64,000 bases of DNA from an uncultured Bacteroidales bacterium (GTDB lineage: Bacteria > Bacteroidota > Bacteroidia > Bacteroidales > Bacteroidaceae): assembly GCA_902774335.1 (NCBI GenBank), contig CACYHW010000002.1, positions 53,244-117,243 of the forward strand. The letters are read 5' to 3'. Positions 1 through 8,738 of the stretch are shown here, in pieces. The notes below the pieces were generated by a model. That model did no database searches. It had not been told where the DNA came from and worked only from the letters and a program-made list of their open reading frames with translations. How positions within the stretch are numbered: position 1 is the stretch's first letter; each line of letters opens with the position of its first letter. The translations under genes were made by a program, and so were the position numbers.

Positions 1-1325
1 AGACCGGGCATCATGAATGAGTGGTTTAGCAGGTATTTGCCTATCCTTGTCGTTCCGGAACGGTCAAATGTCACCGTTGCGATATCGGAGGGGTAGTTGG
101 GAATAAAGAAATATCCGTAAACCGACGGCAGTACGCCCAAGAGTACCGGACCGGGAATGCCTAAGGAGTAGGCCAGCGGCAGCATTGCCACAACTACCGC
201 TCCCTGGCTGTTGACCAGCACGGATACTGTGAAGAATGCCAGCGAGATTGCCCAGGGATACTTGTTTACTATACCTTTCAGGCCGTCCTGCATCTGGGGC
301 AGATAGTTACCGAAATAGGTATCGGCCAGCCATGCGATTCCATAAATGGCCACCACAGCAACCATGCCTGACTGCCATACTGCGCCGGCTATGGCTCTTC
401 GGGGTTTGGCCTTGGCAATTATGATCATGAAAGCGGCGGCTGTAATCATCACAATTTGAATGATGATGTTCATGCCTATGGGCTTGGTTATCTCGGTTCC
501 ATCGGCCGCAAACTTGCCGGTGCCTACCTCCGGGCGGATATCGCAGCCTATAATCTGGAAGAACGAGTAGAGCGTGATGACGAGCAGTGCTCCCAGGAAT
601 ATGTAAACGGACATCTTGGCGTTCTTGTCTACCTCCTGGTCAAGCAGGGACTGGGTCTCGCCGTACATGTACTTGTACATCTTGGGGTTGGCTTTGCGCT
701 CCTGGAATACGGGGTCCTTGTCCAGGTCCTTGCCGCGCTTGTAGGAGCAGAGAGCGGCGGCCATAAGTCCGCAAAGGCAGGCGGGGATGGTCACTGCAAT
801 AACCTGCAGGTTGTTTATGTCAAATCCGTTGTCGTTGCTTATGATTACGAACGATGCCACAGCAGCCGCAATGGGAGAGCAGGTGATACCTACCTGTGAT
901 GCCACCGATGCCACTGCGCACGGACGCTCCGGACGTATGCCTTTTTTCAAGGCTATGTCGCAGATTATAGGCATAAGGGTATAGACCACGTGGCCTGTAC
1001 CAACCAGCACTGTCAGGAAGAATGTGCAGAGCGGTGCCAGGAATGTGATATGCTCGGGATGCTTACGGAGCAGCCTCTCGGCAATCTGTATGAGCCAGTC
1101 CATGCCTCCGGCGGCCTGCATTATTCCTGCGCAGGTTACGGCGGCTATAATGATGTAAATGACGTCGGTAGGGGGATTGCCCGGTTTCATTCCGAAACCC
1201 AATACCAGAATGGCCAAACCTATTCCCGATATGGCGCCCAAAGCAAGGCTTCCATAGCGTGAACCAACATAAAGAGCTGCCAACACAATGAGCAGCTGCA
1301 GAATCATGACAAAGCTCATAAGCAT
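1..1325 (-). CDS. dcuB: Anaerobic C4-dicarboxylate transporter, DcuA/DcuB family (3' end cut off by window edge)
   Basis: Inner-membrane carrier expected to exchange fumarate or aspartate for succinate during anaerobic fumarate respiration. The frame is open from the start near 1325 to the window edge (about 441 residues), so the C-terminus is missing. The N-terminus is hydrophobic, followed by family-typical stretches: PGNPPTDVIYIIIAAV, QAAGGMDWLIQIAERLLR, GTGHVVYTLMPI and KGIRPERPCAVASVASQ, which align with remembered DcuB sequence. Two in-frame ATGs lie at 1325 and 1319; the first is used because a -7 promoter element ends about 20 bases upstream. DcuA versus DcuB cannot be decided here. 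Succinate is a main fermentation product of Bacteroidales, which fits an exporter role (inference). Confidence 0.9.
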   Translation of the reverse strand, partial: MLMSFVMILQLLIVLAALYVGSRYGSLALGAISGIGLAILVLGFGMKPGNPPTDVIYIIIAAVTCAGIMQAAGGMDWLIQIAERLLRKHPEHITFLAPLCTFFLTVLVGTGHVVYTLMPIICDIALKKGIRPERPCAVASVASQVGITCSPIAAAVASFVIISNDNGFDINNLQVIAVTIPACLCGLMAAALCSYKRGKDLDKDPVFQERKANPKMYKYMYGETQSLLDQEVDKNAKMSVYIFLGALLVITLYSFFQIIGCDIRPEVGTGKFAADGTEITKPIGMNIIIQIVMITAAAFMIIIAKAKPRRAIAGAVWQSGMVAVVAIYGIAWLADTYFGNYLPQMQDGLKGIVNKYPWAISLAFFTVSVLVNSQGAVVVAMLPLAYSLGIPGPVLLGVLPSVYGYFFIPNYPSDIATVTFDRSGTTRIGKYLLNHSFMMPG

Positions 1326-1345
1326 ACATTGTTAAGTCCTTATGG

Positions 1346-1353
1346 CAAATGTA
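1346..1353 (-). promoter_or_regulatory. -7 promoter element for the dicarboxylate transporter
   Basis: TACATTTG on the minus strand matches the Bacteroidales -7 consensus TAnnTTTG exactly. It sits about 20 bases before the start codon, predicting a leader of roughly 15 bases. No TTG is seen at the expected -33 distance. Confidence 0.55.
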
Positions 1354-1379
1354 CGAAAAATAATGATATGTGCTACGTG

Positions 1380-2273
1380 TCAGCCCACAGTGCCGAAGTC
1401 AGTCGTCTCCAATGTCTTGTCCAACAGTTTGCTCCATTCCTGAGGCTTGAGTCCCCAGGCGGGTGCAATAAGCATTGATGAAGGTGTCTCTGATACAAAA
1501 CGGTCATAATAGAGGTCTTTACGCGCAGTCCGGATAAACCTGGCTACGGTCTCTGCGTACTCCTGTGCAGTAAAGAGCCTGATTTGAGATGGATTTTCCT
1601 GATACATCTGTGCCAGCCTGGTACCCTTTACAACCTGCAGTTGGTGCAGCTTTAAGGTCTTTATGGGCAGGGCCGATATGCGCCCGGCATGTACCATATA
1701 ATCCTGCTCCGTCTCACCCGGGAGCCCCAGAATCAGGTGGGCTCCTGTATCTATGCCGCGCTCATTGAGGTCGTTGAGGCACTCCACAGCACACTGGTAT
1801 GTGTGATGACGGTTTATCAGCTCAAGGGTGAGGTCAATGGTTGATTCTATTCCTATTTCCAGAAGCAGGTGAGGGTGCCCCTGAGGAGCCTTGCGGCCAA
1901 AACGCTCTTCAAACCAATCGGCCAGATCGGGTTTGATGCAGTCGGGACGGGTTGCAATGACCAGACCCTTAACTCCAGGATACTGCAGCGCCTCCTCATA
2001 CATTTTTATGAGTTTGTCAGTGGGGCCGAATGTGTTGGTATAGGACTGGAAGTATGCCAGATAACCGTAGCACTCTCCCTTGCGGCGGTTGAACTGAATA
2101 CCTTTTTCGAGTTGAGCCGTAATGCTGCCCGAATGATCCAGGGCGGCATAGCCCGGATTGAACGCAAGGTTGTTGCAGTATATGCATCGGCCCCGGTTGG
2201 GACATCCCAGATCCGCGTTTACCGCAATCTTGATGACCCTGCCGGGAAACACCCCCGCAAGATATTCATTCAT
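1380..2273 (-). CDS. Radical SAM protein, TIGR01212 / YhcC-like family
   Basis: Predicted [4Fe-4S] radical SAM enzyme of about 297 residues. The N-terminal cluster motif reads CPNRGRCIYCNN, with the cysteine spacing of the YhcC/YtqA family rather than the usual CxxxCxxC. Further family features are GHPHLLLEIGIES, a central HLILGLPGETEQDYM and KLHQLQVVKGT. The reaction and substrate of this family are not established in my knowledge. The frame extends upstream to 2321, but the promoter element at 2290-2297 would start transcription near 2285, so ATG at 2273 (MNEYLAGVFPG) is preferred; ATG 2285 is the alternative. It is divergent from the GH54 gene. Confidence 0.85.
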   Translation of the reverse strand: MNEYLAGVFPGRVIKIAVNADLGCPNRGRCIYCNNLAFNPGYAALDHSGSITAQLEKGIQFNRRKGECYGYLAYFQSYTNTFGPTDKLIKMYEEALQYPGVKGLVIATRPDCIKPDLADWFEERFGRKAPQGHPHLLLEIGIESTIDLTLELINRHHTYQCAVECLNDLNERGIDTGAHLILGLPGETEQDYMVHAGRISALPIKTLKLHQLQVVKGTRLAQMYQENPSQIRLFTAQEYAETVARFIRTARKDLYYDRFVSETPSSMLIAPAWGLKPQEWSKLLDKTLETTDFGTVG

Positions 2274-2289
2274 TGTCCTGTACATACAA

Positions 2290-2297
2290 CAAAGATA
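2290..2297 (-). promoter_or_regulatory. -7 promoter element for the radical SAM gene
   Basis: TATCTTTG on the minus strand matches TAnnTTTG. It faces a second such element at 2342-2349 on the plus strand, giving a compact divergent promoter pair. It was used to reject the upstream start codon at 2321. Confidence 0.5.
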
Positions 2298-2341
2298 GAA
2301 AATAGTACAATTGGGGTTCACTTCACAATTGTATCATTTTG

Positions 2342-2349
2342 TATATTTG
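2342..2349 (+). promoter_or_regulatory. -7 promoter element for the GH54 gene
   Basis: TATATTTG is a perfect TAnnTTTG element 18 bases before the ATG at 2368. It supports that start over the in-frame ATG at 2311, which lies upstream of the promoter. Confidence 0.55.
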
Positions 2350-2367
2350 CCTAAAAAACTAACCAAT

Positions 2368-4794
2368 ATGAGACTTTGTTTTTTTCAAATTGCTGCCATC
2401 TTAGTTTTGGTAAGTTGTAGTGACGATATCAAGGGCCCATGTGATATCTATCAGAAATATGGTACGGAGTGCGTGGCTGCTCACAGCACCACCCGTAAAC
2501 TCTATTCAAAGTATGACGGACCGCTGTATCAGGTGGTTCGTGACTCCGATGGTAAGACACTTGATATAGGAACGGTTGACGGCGGTTATGCCGATGCTGC
2601 CGCACAGGATGCTTTCCTGGAGGGAACCATAGGTTACATAAGTATCATATATGACCAGACAGGTCACGGCAATGACCTGATTCAGGCTTCTCCGGGTACG
2701 TTCAACGGTCCGGCAAAGGGCGAATTCAACACCTTGCCCATTGCAGACATGGCACCGGTAGTCCTGAACGGCCATAAGGTTTACGGAGCATATTTCATGC
2801 CCGGCATGGGCCTGAGGAACAATAACGCTTCGTATCTGGCCATCAATGATGAGCCGGAGGGCATCTATTACGTGGTCGACGGAACGCATTTTGACAGCGG
2901 CTGCTGCTTTGACTACGGCAACTCATCGACCAACGGCCGTGCAGTAGGCCGTGGCACTATGGAGACCACATACTTTGGAACATCGACCAACTGGGGTAGC
3001 GGAAACGGTGACGGTCCCTGGATTATGGCCGATATGGAATCGGGCCTTTTCTCCGGTTACAATGCCAAGAAGAATGATGTTCCTTCCATAACTGACTGGC
3101 GTTTTGTGGCTGCTTACGTTAACGGCGGAGGCGGCAACAAGTGGGATCTGCGCGGAGGCGATGCCACCAGGACCGATGTGGTTACATTCTATGAAGGCGA
3201 GCGTCCGTCATCACCCAGCCAGACTGATGTCTATTTCCCAATGAGCAAGAAGGGTGGTCTGCTGCTGGCCAACGGCGGTGACAACGGTAACGGATCGGCC
3301 GGAACGTTCTATGAGGGCGCAATGACTGTGGGCTATCCGTCATTGGAGGCAGTCCAGGCCGTTCAGGCTAATATCGCATCGGTAAAATACTCGGAACCTG
3401 CACTCAAGGCTTCACGACTGCATACATTCCGCAATAGTACACCTCAGATCCTGACAGTTACTTTCCACAACACTACCGGTGCTCCCATTCATCGTGTGGA
3501 TTTTGAAATAAAAGTGGACGACGGGTGGATTGCGGATTGCATATATACCGATGATAAAGAGTATACCGATTTCAGTAATACGGTAGTGAGATTCAGGATT
3601 TTCGGTCCGTACAGAGACTCTTCCGGTTTTGCCAAGGTTATAGCCAGATGGGATAATGGCGGTTATGAATGTTTGCCGATAAGAATCCGCAGTGCTGCTG
3701 AGGTTAGTATAAACGAGATAAGTCTGGGCAGCGAGCAGTTCATTGAACTTTACAACTCAACATCTGCACCGGTTGACCTGTCTGGCTGGGAGCTTGAGAT
3801 TACCCGTAGCGGATGGGCGCCTGTCCGTGCCGCAAAACTGCCGGCCGGTACCGTAATCAAGCCAAAGGATTTCCTGGTGATGCGCCCTGACGCTGCAGCC
3901 CTTGAGTTTGACGAATTTCCGCTTACCAAGATATTCATCCCTGTATCAACGGCTCCCAAGAGCGTTTTCAAGGCCGGCAGTAAGAACCTTCCCGTAACAT
4001 CGGTCGAAGGATTGCAGGCAGGTCAGAAGATTGGTATTGATTTGGGAGGCAAGTATGAGGAGGTGACATTGACCAAAGTTGGAACTCCCGGTACCCAGAC
4101 CGTTCTGGTGGGCCCGGCCAAGGCCGGTGACAAGACTTTGAACCTTGAGGTTACTGCAAACCTGACCGAAGGTATGGAGATAACCATAGGTACCGGTCAG
4201 AGAAAGGAGGTGCGCAAGGTCACCAGGGTGGTCAAGGTTTCACAAGCTCCGGCACCAAGGCGTGGTTTCGGCCAGCAGGCACAGCCTCATGAGCCCGGTG
4301 TCGTGGAGATTGACAAGCCTCTTACAATTGACCAGATTGCAGGTGTCGATGTGTGGGCATTCGGTACGGGAATCGAGTTTACCCCCGCACTCAAGTATGA
4401 TCATATGAGCGGTGATGCCATATCGGCTCCGGCTGCTCCGTTGGCTCAGAACGGCAGTTACAGCTATACATATTCGACAAAGGCAGGTGCCATTGCACTC
4501 TATCACGGCGACGTGCTGGTGGATGCGGTCATTTACGGCTCCAAGCAGAGCAATTCAAGCGCCAACGGCACTATCTGCAGGCCTGACCTGGCGGTTCTGG
4601 AGGGTGAACAGACCCAGGGTGGCTGTCTGGCTGAGGTTCCGCAGGTGCGTATGCCCAGAGGTATGAATCAGGGTGCGGCATCGGCCCCGGAATATTCTCT
4701 TGTGAGGATTCCGGACGGCAATGACAATGATGCCCTGTGTGAAATAGCTTATACTCAGCTTCCCACTCCCGGAACTTCGAACGTATATAAATAA
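2368..4794 (+). CDS. GH54 alpha-L-arabinofuranosidase lipoprotein with C-terminal lamin-tail-like domain
   Basis: Surface or periplasmic lipoprotein of about 808 residues, expected to remove arabinofuranose side chains from arabinoxylan or arabinan. The start MRLCFFQIAAILVLVSC is a lipoprotein signal with the lipobox Cys near residue 17. Residues about 22-350 read as the GH54 (AbfB) catalytic fold: CDIYQKYGTECVAAHSTTR, WIMADMESGLFSG and GGDNGNGSAGTFYEG. By comparison with remembered fungal AbfB, the likely nucleophile is Glu224 and the acid/base Asp305. An Ig-like stretch follows (about 350-440), then a lamin-tail-like domain from about 446 (NEISLGSEQFIELYN) that seems split by a roughly 100-residue insert, with its second half near 700-770. 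The usual fungal partner CBM42 is not recognised. No SusC/SusD genes adjoin it. Confidence 0.9.
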   Translation: MRLCFFQIAAILVLVSCSDDIKGPCDIYQKYGTECVAAHSTTRKLYSKYDGPLYQVVRDSDGKTLDIGTVDGGYADAAAQDAFLEGTIGYISIIYDQTGHGNDLIQASPGTFNGPAKGEFNTLPIADMAPVVLNGHKVYGAYFMPGMGLRNNNASYLAINDEPEGIYYVVDGTHFDSGCCFDYGNSSTNGRAVGRGTMETTYFGTSTNWGSGNGDGPWIMADMESGLFSGYNAKKNDVPSITDWRFVAAYVNGGGGNKWDLRGGDATRTDVVTFYEGERPSSPSQTDVYFPMSKKGGLLLANGGDNGNGSAGTFYEGAMTVGYPSLEAVQAVQANIASVKYSEPALKASRLHTFRNSTPQILTVTFHNTTGAPIHRVDFEIKVDDGWIADCIYTDDKEYTDFSNTVVRFRIFGPYRDSSGFAKVIARWDNGGYECLPIRIRSAAEVSINEISLGSEQFIELYNSTSAPVDLSGWELEITRSGWAPVRAAKLPAGTVIKPKDFLVMRPDAAALEFDEFPLTKIFIPVSTAPKSVFKAGSKNLPVTSVEGLQAGQKIGIDLGGKYEEVTLTKVGTPGTQTVLVGPAKAGDKTLNLEVTANLTEGMEITIGTGQRKEVRKVTRVVKVSQAPAPRRGFGQQAQPHEPGVVEIDKPLTIDQIAGVDVWAFGTGIEFTPALKYDHMSGDAISAPAAPLAQNGSYSYTYSTKAGAIALYHGDVLVDAVIYGSKQSNSSANGTICRPDLAVLEGEQTQGGCLAEVPQVRMPRGMNQGAASAPEYSLVRIPDGNDNDALCEIAYTQLPTPGTSNVYK

Positions 4795-4820
4795 AGAAAG
4801 GGGCGCCAGGCCCCTTTCTT
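4794..4820. terminator. Bidirectional terminator between GH54 and prolyl oligopeptidase genes
   Basis: An 11-bp stem (AGAAAGGGGC paired with GCCCCTTTCT, plus an outer A-T pair) with a five-base loop. It lies exactly at the two converging stop codons and has T-rich sequence on both exits. Confidence 0.85.
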
Positions 4821-6933
4821 ATTTTAGTCTCATTCCGGTGTATTCCATTATGAAGGCGTAGATATCGGCCTGCTCCTCGAGTACTTTGTCCAGGGGCTTG
4901 CCGCCGCCGTGACCGGCTTTGGTGTCGATGCGTATGAGCTGCGGCTTGGGGCCTGCGTTGCACTCCTGCAGTGTGGCTGCAAACTTGAAGGAGTGGGCAG
5001 GAACCACGCGGTCATCGTGATCGGCCGTGGTTACCAGTGTGGCGGGATAGACGGTACCGGGCTTGAGGTTGTGGAGCGGGGAGTAGCTGTAGAGGTATCG
5101 GAACATCTCCTCGGAATCCTGTGATGTGCCGTAGTCTGGTGCCCAGTTCCAGCCGATGGTGAACTTGTGATAGCGCAGCATGTCCATTACGCCCACCTGG
5201 GGGATGGCTACTGCAAAGAGATCGGGACGCTGGGTCATGCATGCTCCGACCAGCAGACCTCCGTTGGAGCCGCCTACGATAGCCAGTTTGCTGGGGGAGG
5301 TGAAGCCCTTCTCAATAAGCCATTCGGCAGCCGATATAAAGTCGTCGAAGACGTTCTGTTTCTGCATCTTGGTGCCGGCCATGTGCCATGCCTCGCCGTA
5401 CTCGCCGCCGCCTCTAAGGTTTACCTGGGCATAGATGCCGCCGGCCTCGAGGAAGGGTATGCGTGACGATGAGAACGACGGTGAGAGCGATATGTTGAAT
5501 CCGCCGTAACCATACAGGTATACGGGGTTGCTGCCGTCAAGCTTGATGCCCTTCCTGTATGTGAGGAACATGGGTATCTTTGTGCCGTCCTTGGAATTGA
5601 AGAATACCTGGACTGTCTCATAGTCCGAGAGGTCAAAAGGAGTCTTGGGCTGCTTGTAGACGGTGCTCTGTCCGGTCTCGATATTCCAGAAATAGATGGT
5701 TCCGGGTGTGGTAAAGCTGGAGTAGGAGTAGTAGCACCAGGGCTCGTTGATCTTTGTGGCAAAGCTTGCGCTGCCTACGCCCGGCAGGTGCAGCTCCTCG
5801 ACCATACGGCCGTCATTGCGGTCATACAGGTATGCGTGCGTTGCGGCATCCTGGGAGTAGAGGGCTATGATGAAATCCTGTGCTATAAAGGTGACCTCGT
5901 CCAGAACACTTGTACCCTCGGGGATAACATCCTTCCAGACGGTAGGATTGTTGATGTCGGCTACCACAAGCTTGTTCAGGGGTGCGTCGACATTGGTGTA
6001 GAGGTATATCTTGTCGCCATCGGTCTCCATCAGATAGCACATGTTCTTCATGTCCTTGGTCATCTGCACGAACTTGCGCTTGGCAGGATCGGTGCGGAGG
6101 TCCATCACGTAGAGGTTGTTGCCTATATCCGATCCGTCCTCATAGAGGAAGAGCATGGTCTCCTGCTCGTTGACGGTGGCCTGATAGAAACGCAGGGGCT
6201 CGTCCGGGTTCTGGTAGAAGAGTACATCCTCATCCTGGGAGGTGCCTATCTTGTGATAGTAAATCTTATGGTTCTCATTCTTTCCGCTGTAGGCGTGCTC
6301 GTCGGTGGGACGGTCATATGCACTGTAGTAGAATCCGTCCTTATACCAGGCGGCATCGGTGAACTTGGCCCATTCTATGTGGTCCTTGAGCAGCTTGCCG
6401 CTTTTGACATCCATCACGAATATCTCTTCCCAGTCACTGCCGCTGCGGGATATGGTGTAGGCCATGTACTTGCAGTCGTTCGAGAAATAGCAGCCCTTGA
6501 GTGCTACGGTGCCGTCTTGGCTCAGGGTGTTGGGGTCCAGGAAAACACGCGGCTCGGAATCCGGAGTATCCATCTCGTATAGAACGCTCTGGTTCTGGAG
6601 GCCGTCATTGCGGTAAAAGTACCATTTGCCGTTATTCTTGTGGCTGGGTACACCAACCTTCTCATAGTTTACAACATCCTTCAGACGTGCCAGCAGCTTT
6701 TTTCTGGTAGGCAGTCTTTTCAGATAGTAGTCGGTCACGTGATTCTGGGTCTCGACCCACTGAGCTGTCTCTTGGGAGGCGTCATCCTCAAGCCAGCGGT
6801 AGGGATCGGCCACCTTGGTGCCGAAATAATCATCAACAGTGTTGTCTTTACGCGTAACAGGAGTCTTGGGTGCACATGCATCAATCATAACGGATGCCAT
6901 AATTGCCACTAAAGGAATATAAGTTTTCTTCAT
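4819..6933 (-). CDS. Prolyl oligopeptidase family serine peptidase (S9A), lipoprotein
   Basis: Peptidase of about 704 residues that cleaves after proline in short peptides. The N-terminus MKKTYIPLVAIMASVMIDAC looks like a lipoprotein signal. Residues from about 25 begin DDYFGTKVADPYRWLED, the classic S9A N-terminal motif, followed by a beta-propeller region to about 420. The C-terminal alpha/beta-hydrolase domain carries GGSNGGLL with the nucleophile Ser556, DHDDRVVP with the catalytic Asp, and AGHGGG with the catalytic His. An in-frame ATG at 6951 would add six residues before the signal peptide, so 6933 is chosen. It converges with the GH54 gene and diverges from the editing-protein gene. 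Confidence 0.93.
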   Translation of the reverse strand: MKKTYIPLVAIMASVMIDACAPKTPVTRKDNTVDDYFGTKVADPYRWLEDDASQETAQWVETQNHVTDYYLKRLPTRKKLLARLKDVVNYEKVGVPSHKNNGKWYFYRNDGLQNQSVLYEMDTPDSEPRVFLDPNTLSQDGTVALKGCYFSNDCKYMAYTISRSGSDWEEIFVMDVKSGKLLKDHIEWAKFTDAAWYKDGFYYSAYDRPTDEHAYSGKNENHKIYYHKIGTSQDEDVLFYQNPDEPLRFYQATVNEQETMLFLYEDGSDIGNNLYVMDLRTDPAKRKFVQMTKDMKNMCYLMETDGDKIYLYTNVDAPLNKLVVADINNPTVWKDVIPEGTSVLDEVTFIAQDFIIALYSQDAATHAYLYDRNDGRMVEELHLPGVGSASFATKINEPWCYYSYSSFTTPGTIYFWNIETGQSTVYKQPKTPFDLSDYETVQVFFNSKDGTKIPMFLTYRKGIKLDGSNPVYLYGYGGFNISLSPSFSSSRIPFLEAGGIYAQVNLRGGGEYGEAWHMAGTKMQKQNVFDDFISAAEWLIEKGFTSPSKLAIVGGSNGGLLVGACMTQRPDLFAVAIPQVGVMDMLRYHKFTIGWNWAPDYGTSQDSEEMFRYLYSYSPLHNLKPGTVYPATLVTTADHDDRVVPAHSFKFAATLQECNAGPKPQLIRIDTKAGHGGGKPLDKVLEEQADIYAFIMEYTGMRLK

Positions 6934-7083
6934 AGTGGTAAAGGTATACAAAATACATGTTATGATGTTCCGGCTTTGTATTTTTTTACGCTTTGTTTTC
7001 AGATGCGTCTGCGGAAAGCGAGTATAAGGGGGTATATTTCAAGTCGGCCCGCAAGCATGAGCACTATATAAAGATAAGGTGTT

Positions 7084-7091
7084 TATATTTG
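7084..7091 (+). promoter_or_regulatory. -7 promoter element for the prolyl-tRNA editing gene
   Basis: TATATTTG matches TAnnTTTG and ends 21 bases before the ATG at 7113. This excludes the in-frame ATG at 6993 as the start. Confidence 0.55.
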
Positions 7092-7112
7092 CATCGTAAT
7101 AAACAATTAAGT

Positions 7113-7700
7113 ATGACCAAGACCGAATTTGTACTTGAGTGGCTGGATAATCACGGGATAGAATACCAGGTGCATTACCATCCGCCGTTGCCTACCATTG
7201 AGGAGGCTCTGGCTTATTGGAAGACCATCGACTCAGTACACTGCAAGAACCTTTTTTTCAGGAATCATAAGGGAAACCGACACTATATGGCCAGCTTTGA
7301 GTGCCATAAGAATCTGGATATCCATGGCCTGGAGCATATTGTAAAGCAGGGTAAGCTTAGCTTTGCCAGCCCTGAGCGCATGGACCGGTGCATAGGCGTT
7401 ACTCCCGGCTCGGTGTGCGCCTTCGGCCTTATCCACGATATGGATCTTGCGGAACATCCGGCAGTTCTCAAAGCCGACGGCACCCGCGACTTCGGTCATG
7501 TTAAGGAGGGTGTCAATCCCAAGGAATTGTTTGACAACGGCCACCGCGTCAAGTATTTCCTGGACGCAGACCTCAAGATTGCTCCCAAGGTGTCGTTCCA
7601 TCCTTGCGAGAATACTGCCAGCGTGGTTATTTCGCACGACGGCTTTATGCGCTTCCTGGAAATTTGGGGCGGTGAAGTTGAGTGGATTGAGGTGGAGTGA
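7113..7700 (+). CDS. YbaK/PrdX-type prolyl-tRNA editing (aminoacyl-tRNA deacylase) protein
   Basis: Free-standing trans-editing deacylase of about 195 residues, expected to hydrolyse mischarged tRNA-Pro (for example Ala-tRNA-Pro). Family features are an early HPPLPTIEEA stretch, the segment HCKNLFFRN with the lysine expected in the active site, and TPGSVCAFGLIHD in the centre, all typical of the PrdX/ProXp group. The full-length domain is present with nothing fused. It has its own promoter, and its stop codon lies 12 bases before a REP-like palindrome. Which mischarged amino acid it removes cannot be told from sequence reading alone. Confidence 0.88.
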   Translation: MTKTEFVLEWLDNHGIEYQVHYHPPLPTIEEALAYWKTIDSVHCKNLFFRNHKGNRHYMASFECHKNLDIHGLEHIVKQGKLSFASPERMDRCIGVTPGSVCAFGLIHDMDLAEHPAVLKADGTRDFGHVKEGVNPKELFDNGHRVKYFLDADLKIAPKVSFHPCENTASVVISHDGFMRFLEIWGGEVEWIEVE

Positions 7701-7711
7701 AAATGTGACAG

Positions 7712-7744
7712 AGGTGACAAAGGGGACGGTTCCGTTTGTCACCT
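7712..7744. repeat. Short REP-like palindrome sharing a 17-bp core with the 57.2-kb element
   Basis: A 10-bp perfect stem (AGGTGACAAA / TTTGTCACCT) encloses GGGGACGGTTCCG. The string GGGGACGGTTCCGTTTG recurs exactly in the element at 57197-57323. The right arm contains the TGA stop codon of the converging lipoprotein gene (stop at 7739-7741). Confidence 0.7.
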
Positions 7745-8521
7745 GATGATGGTCCGGATCTCATCCTCCGCAACAGAGAGAGTGGTGATGCCGGTTGAGT
7801 AGGGCGCGATATCGTACTGGTTGAAGATAAAGTCTATCGTGTCCTGGCGGATCTCAAAGTTCTCGGGCACAAACATGGGCTCATTACTGAAATAGCCGTG
7901 CTCGTCAAGCTCATCACGTGAACTGCACTCGGCATACTCCAATAGTTTGCGCTCCAGCACAGGAATGAGCACCTTCTCGTATCCCGGCTTGAAATAGTTG
8001 TCCAGTGTAACCACGCTGCCGTCCTCCAGACGGTAGTTGCGGCATGTTATGAATGTTCCGCCGTGAGCGCCGCCGGTATACTGATACATATTTATAAAGT
8101 GGCCGATGATATCGCGTTTGTTGCCGTAATGGACCTCGGTATTGATCACCACCTCGTAGTCTATATCGCGTGGTTCGAATCCTCCCTCACGTGCATATCT
8201 GATCTCTTCCCTGTTCTCCTCCTTGAAAAGGTTGATTATGGAGTCGATGTAGGTAATCATGGCTCCGCGGACATCGGTTGTACGCCTGTCGAACAGGAAA
8301 TGGGAAATGTCTACGTTAAAGGCATCGGCAAAGACAGTGTCGGTACCGTGCGCCTTGAGCACATTGATATCAAACGAACATGAAGGATTATCCTGACCCT
8401 GATGAAAGGGGAGAGTCTCCTTAAACGTCACATACTGGAATGCGTATTTGTCACCCTTGGGGGCACATGCTGCAACGGACAGGACCAGAGCCGTTGCTAT
8501 AAGGAATCCGGATACTTTCAT
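7739..8521 (-). CDS. Lipoprotein with DUF3298/DUF4163-like (RsiV-type) domain
   Basis: Predicted lipoprotein of 260 residues; the signal MKVSGFLIATALVLSVAAC ends in a lipobox Cys at about residue 19. The middle contains QYTGGAHGGTFITCRNYRLEDG, the glycine-histidine motif typical of DUF3298, and then a helix-rich C-terminus (KPGYEKVLIPVLERKLLEY). DUF3298 also forms the sensor part of the anti-sigma factor RsiV, which binds lysozyme, but no transmembrane helix or anti-sigma segment is present, so a regulatory role is not supported. The stop codon lies inside the REP-like palindrome. Confidence 0.75.
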   Translation of the reverse strand: MKVSGFLIATALVLSVAACAPKGDKYAFQYVTFKETLPFHQGQDNPSCSFDINVLKAHGTDTVFADAFNVDISHFLFDRRTTDVRGAMITYIDSIINLFKEENREEIRYAREGGFEPRDIDYEVVINTEVHYGNKRDIIGHFINMYQYTGGAHGGTFITCRNYRLEDGSVVTLDNYFKPGYEKVLIPVLERKLLEYAECSSRDELDEHGYFSNEPMFVPENFEIRQDTIDFIFNQYDIAPYSTGITTLSVAEDEIRTIIR

Positions 8522-8606
8522 ATGATGCTGTTTTAGCGCGAATATACATAAAACAACTGTTCGTGATTCAACTTGACGAAAAGTGAATAAAAATGGCGCT
8601 TAAGTA

Positions 8607-8636
8607 TTGTGTTATCACGAATAATTACTATCTTTG
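8607..8636 (+). promoter_or_regulatory. Promoter of tRNA-His
   Basis: TTG at 8607-8609, a 19-base spacer, and TATCTTTG at 8629-8636 form a full Bacteroidales -33/-7 promoter. Transcription would start near 8641, leaving a leader of about 23 bases before the mature tRNA. Confidence 0.75.
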
Positions 8637-8663
8637 CACCGCTTTTCGAGGAAAGCGGTACAT

Positions 8664-8738
8664 GGTGCCCGTAGTTCAGTTGGTTAGAGCGTCAGATTGT
8701 GGTTCTGAATGTCGTGGGTTCGAGTCCCACCGGGCACC
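8664..8738 (+). tRNA. tRNA-His (GTG anticodon)
   Basis: A full cloverleaf is visible: acceptor GTGCCCG / CGGGCAC, D arm GTTC / GAGC, anticodon stem TCAGA / TCTGA with loop TTGTGGT (anticodon GTG), and T arm GTGGG / CCCAC around TTCGAGT. The histidine identity pair G(-1)-C73 is present as G8664 and C8738. CCA is not encoded. The 3' end takes part in a long inverted repeat with the downstream terminator. Confidence 0.98.

Noticed and set aside
456-1262. Open frames on the plus strand near the left edge
   Set aside because: They lie across the dicarboxylate transporter gene, which reads through on the minus strand with clear family sequence.
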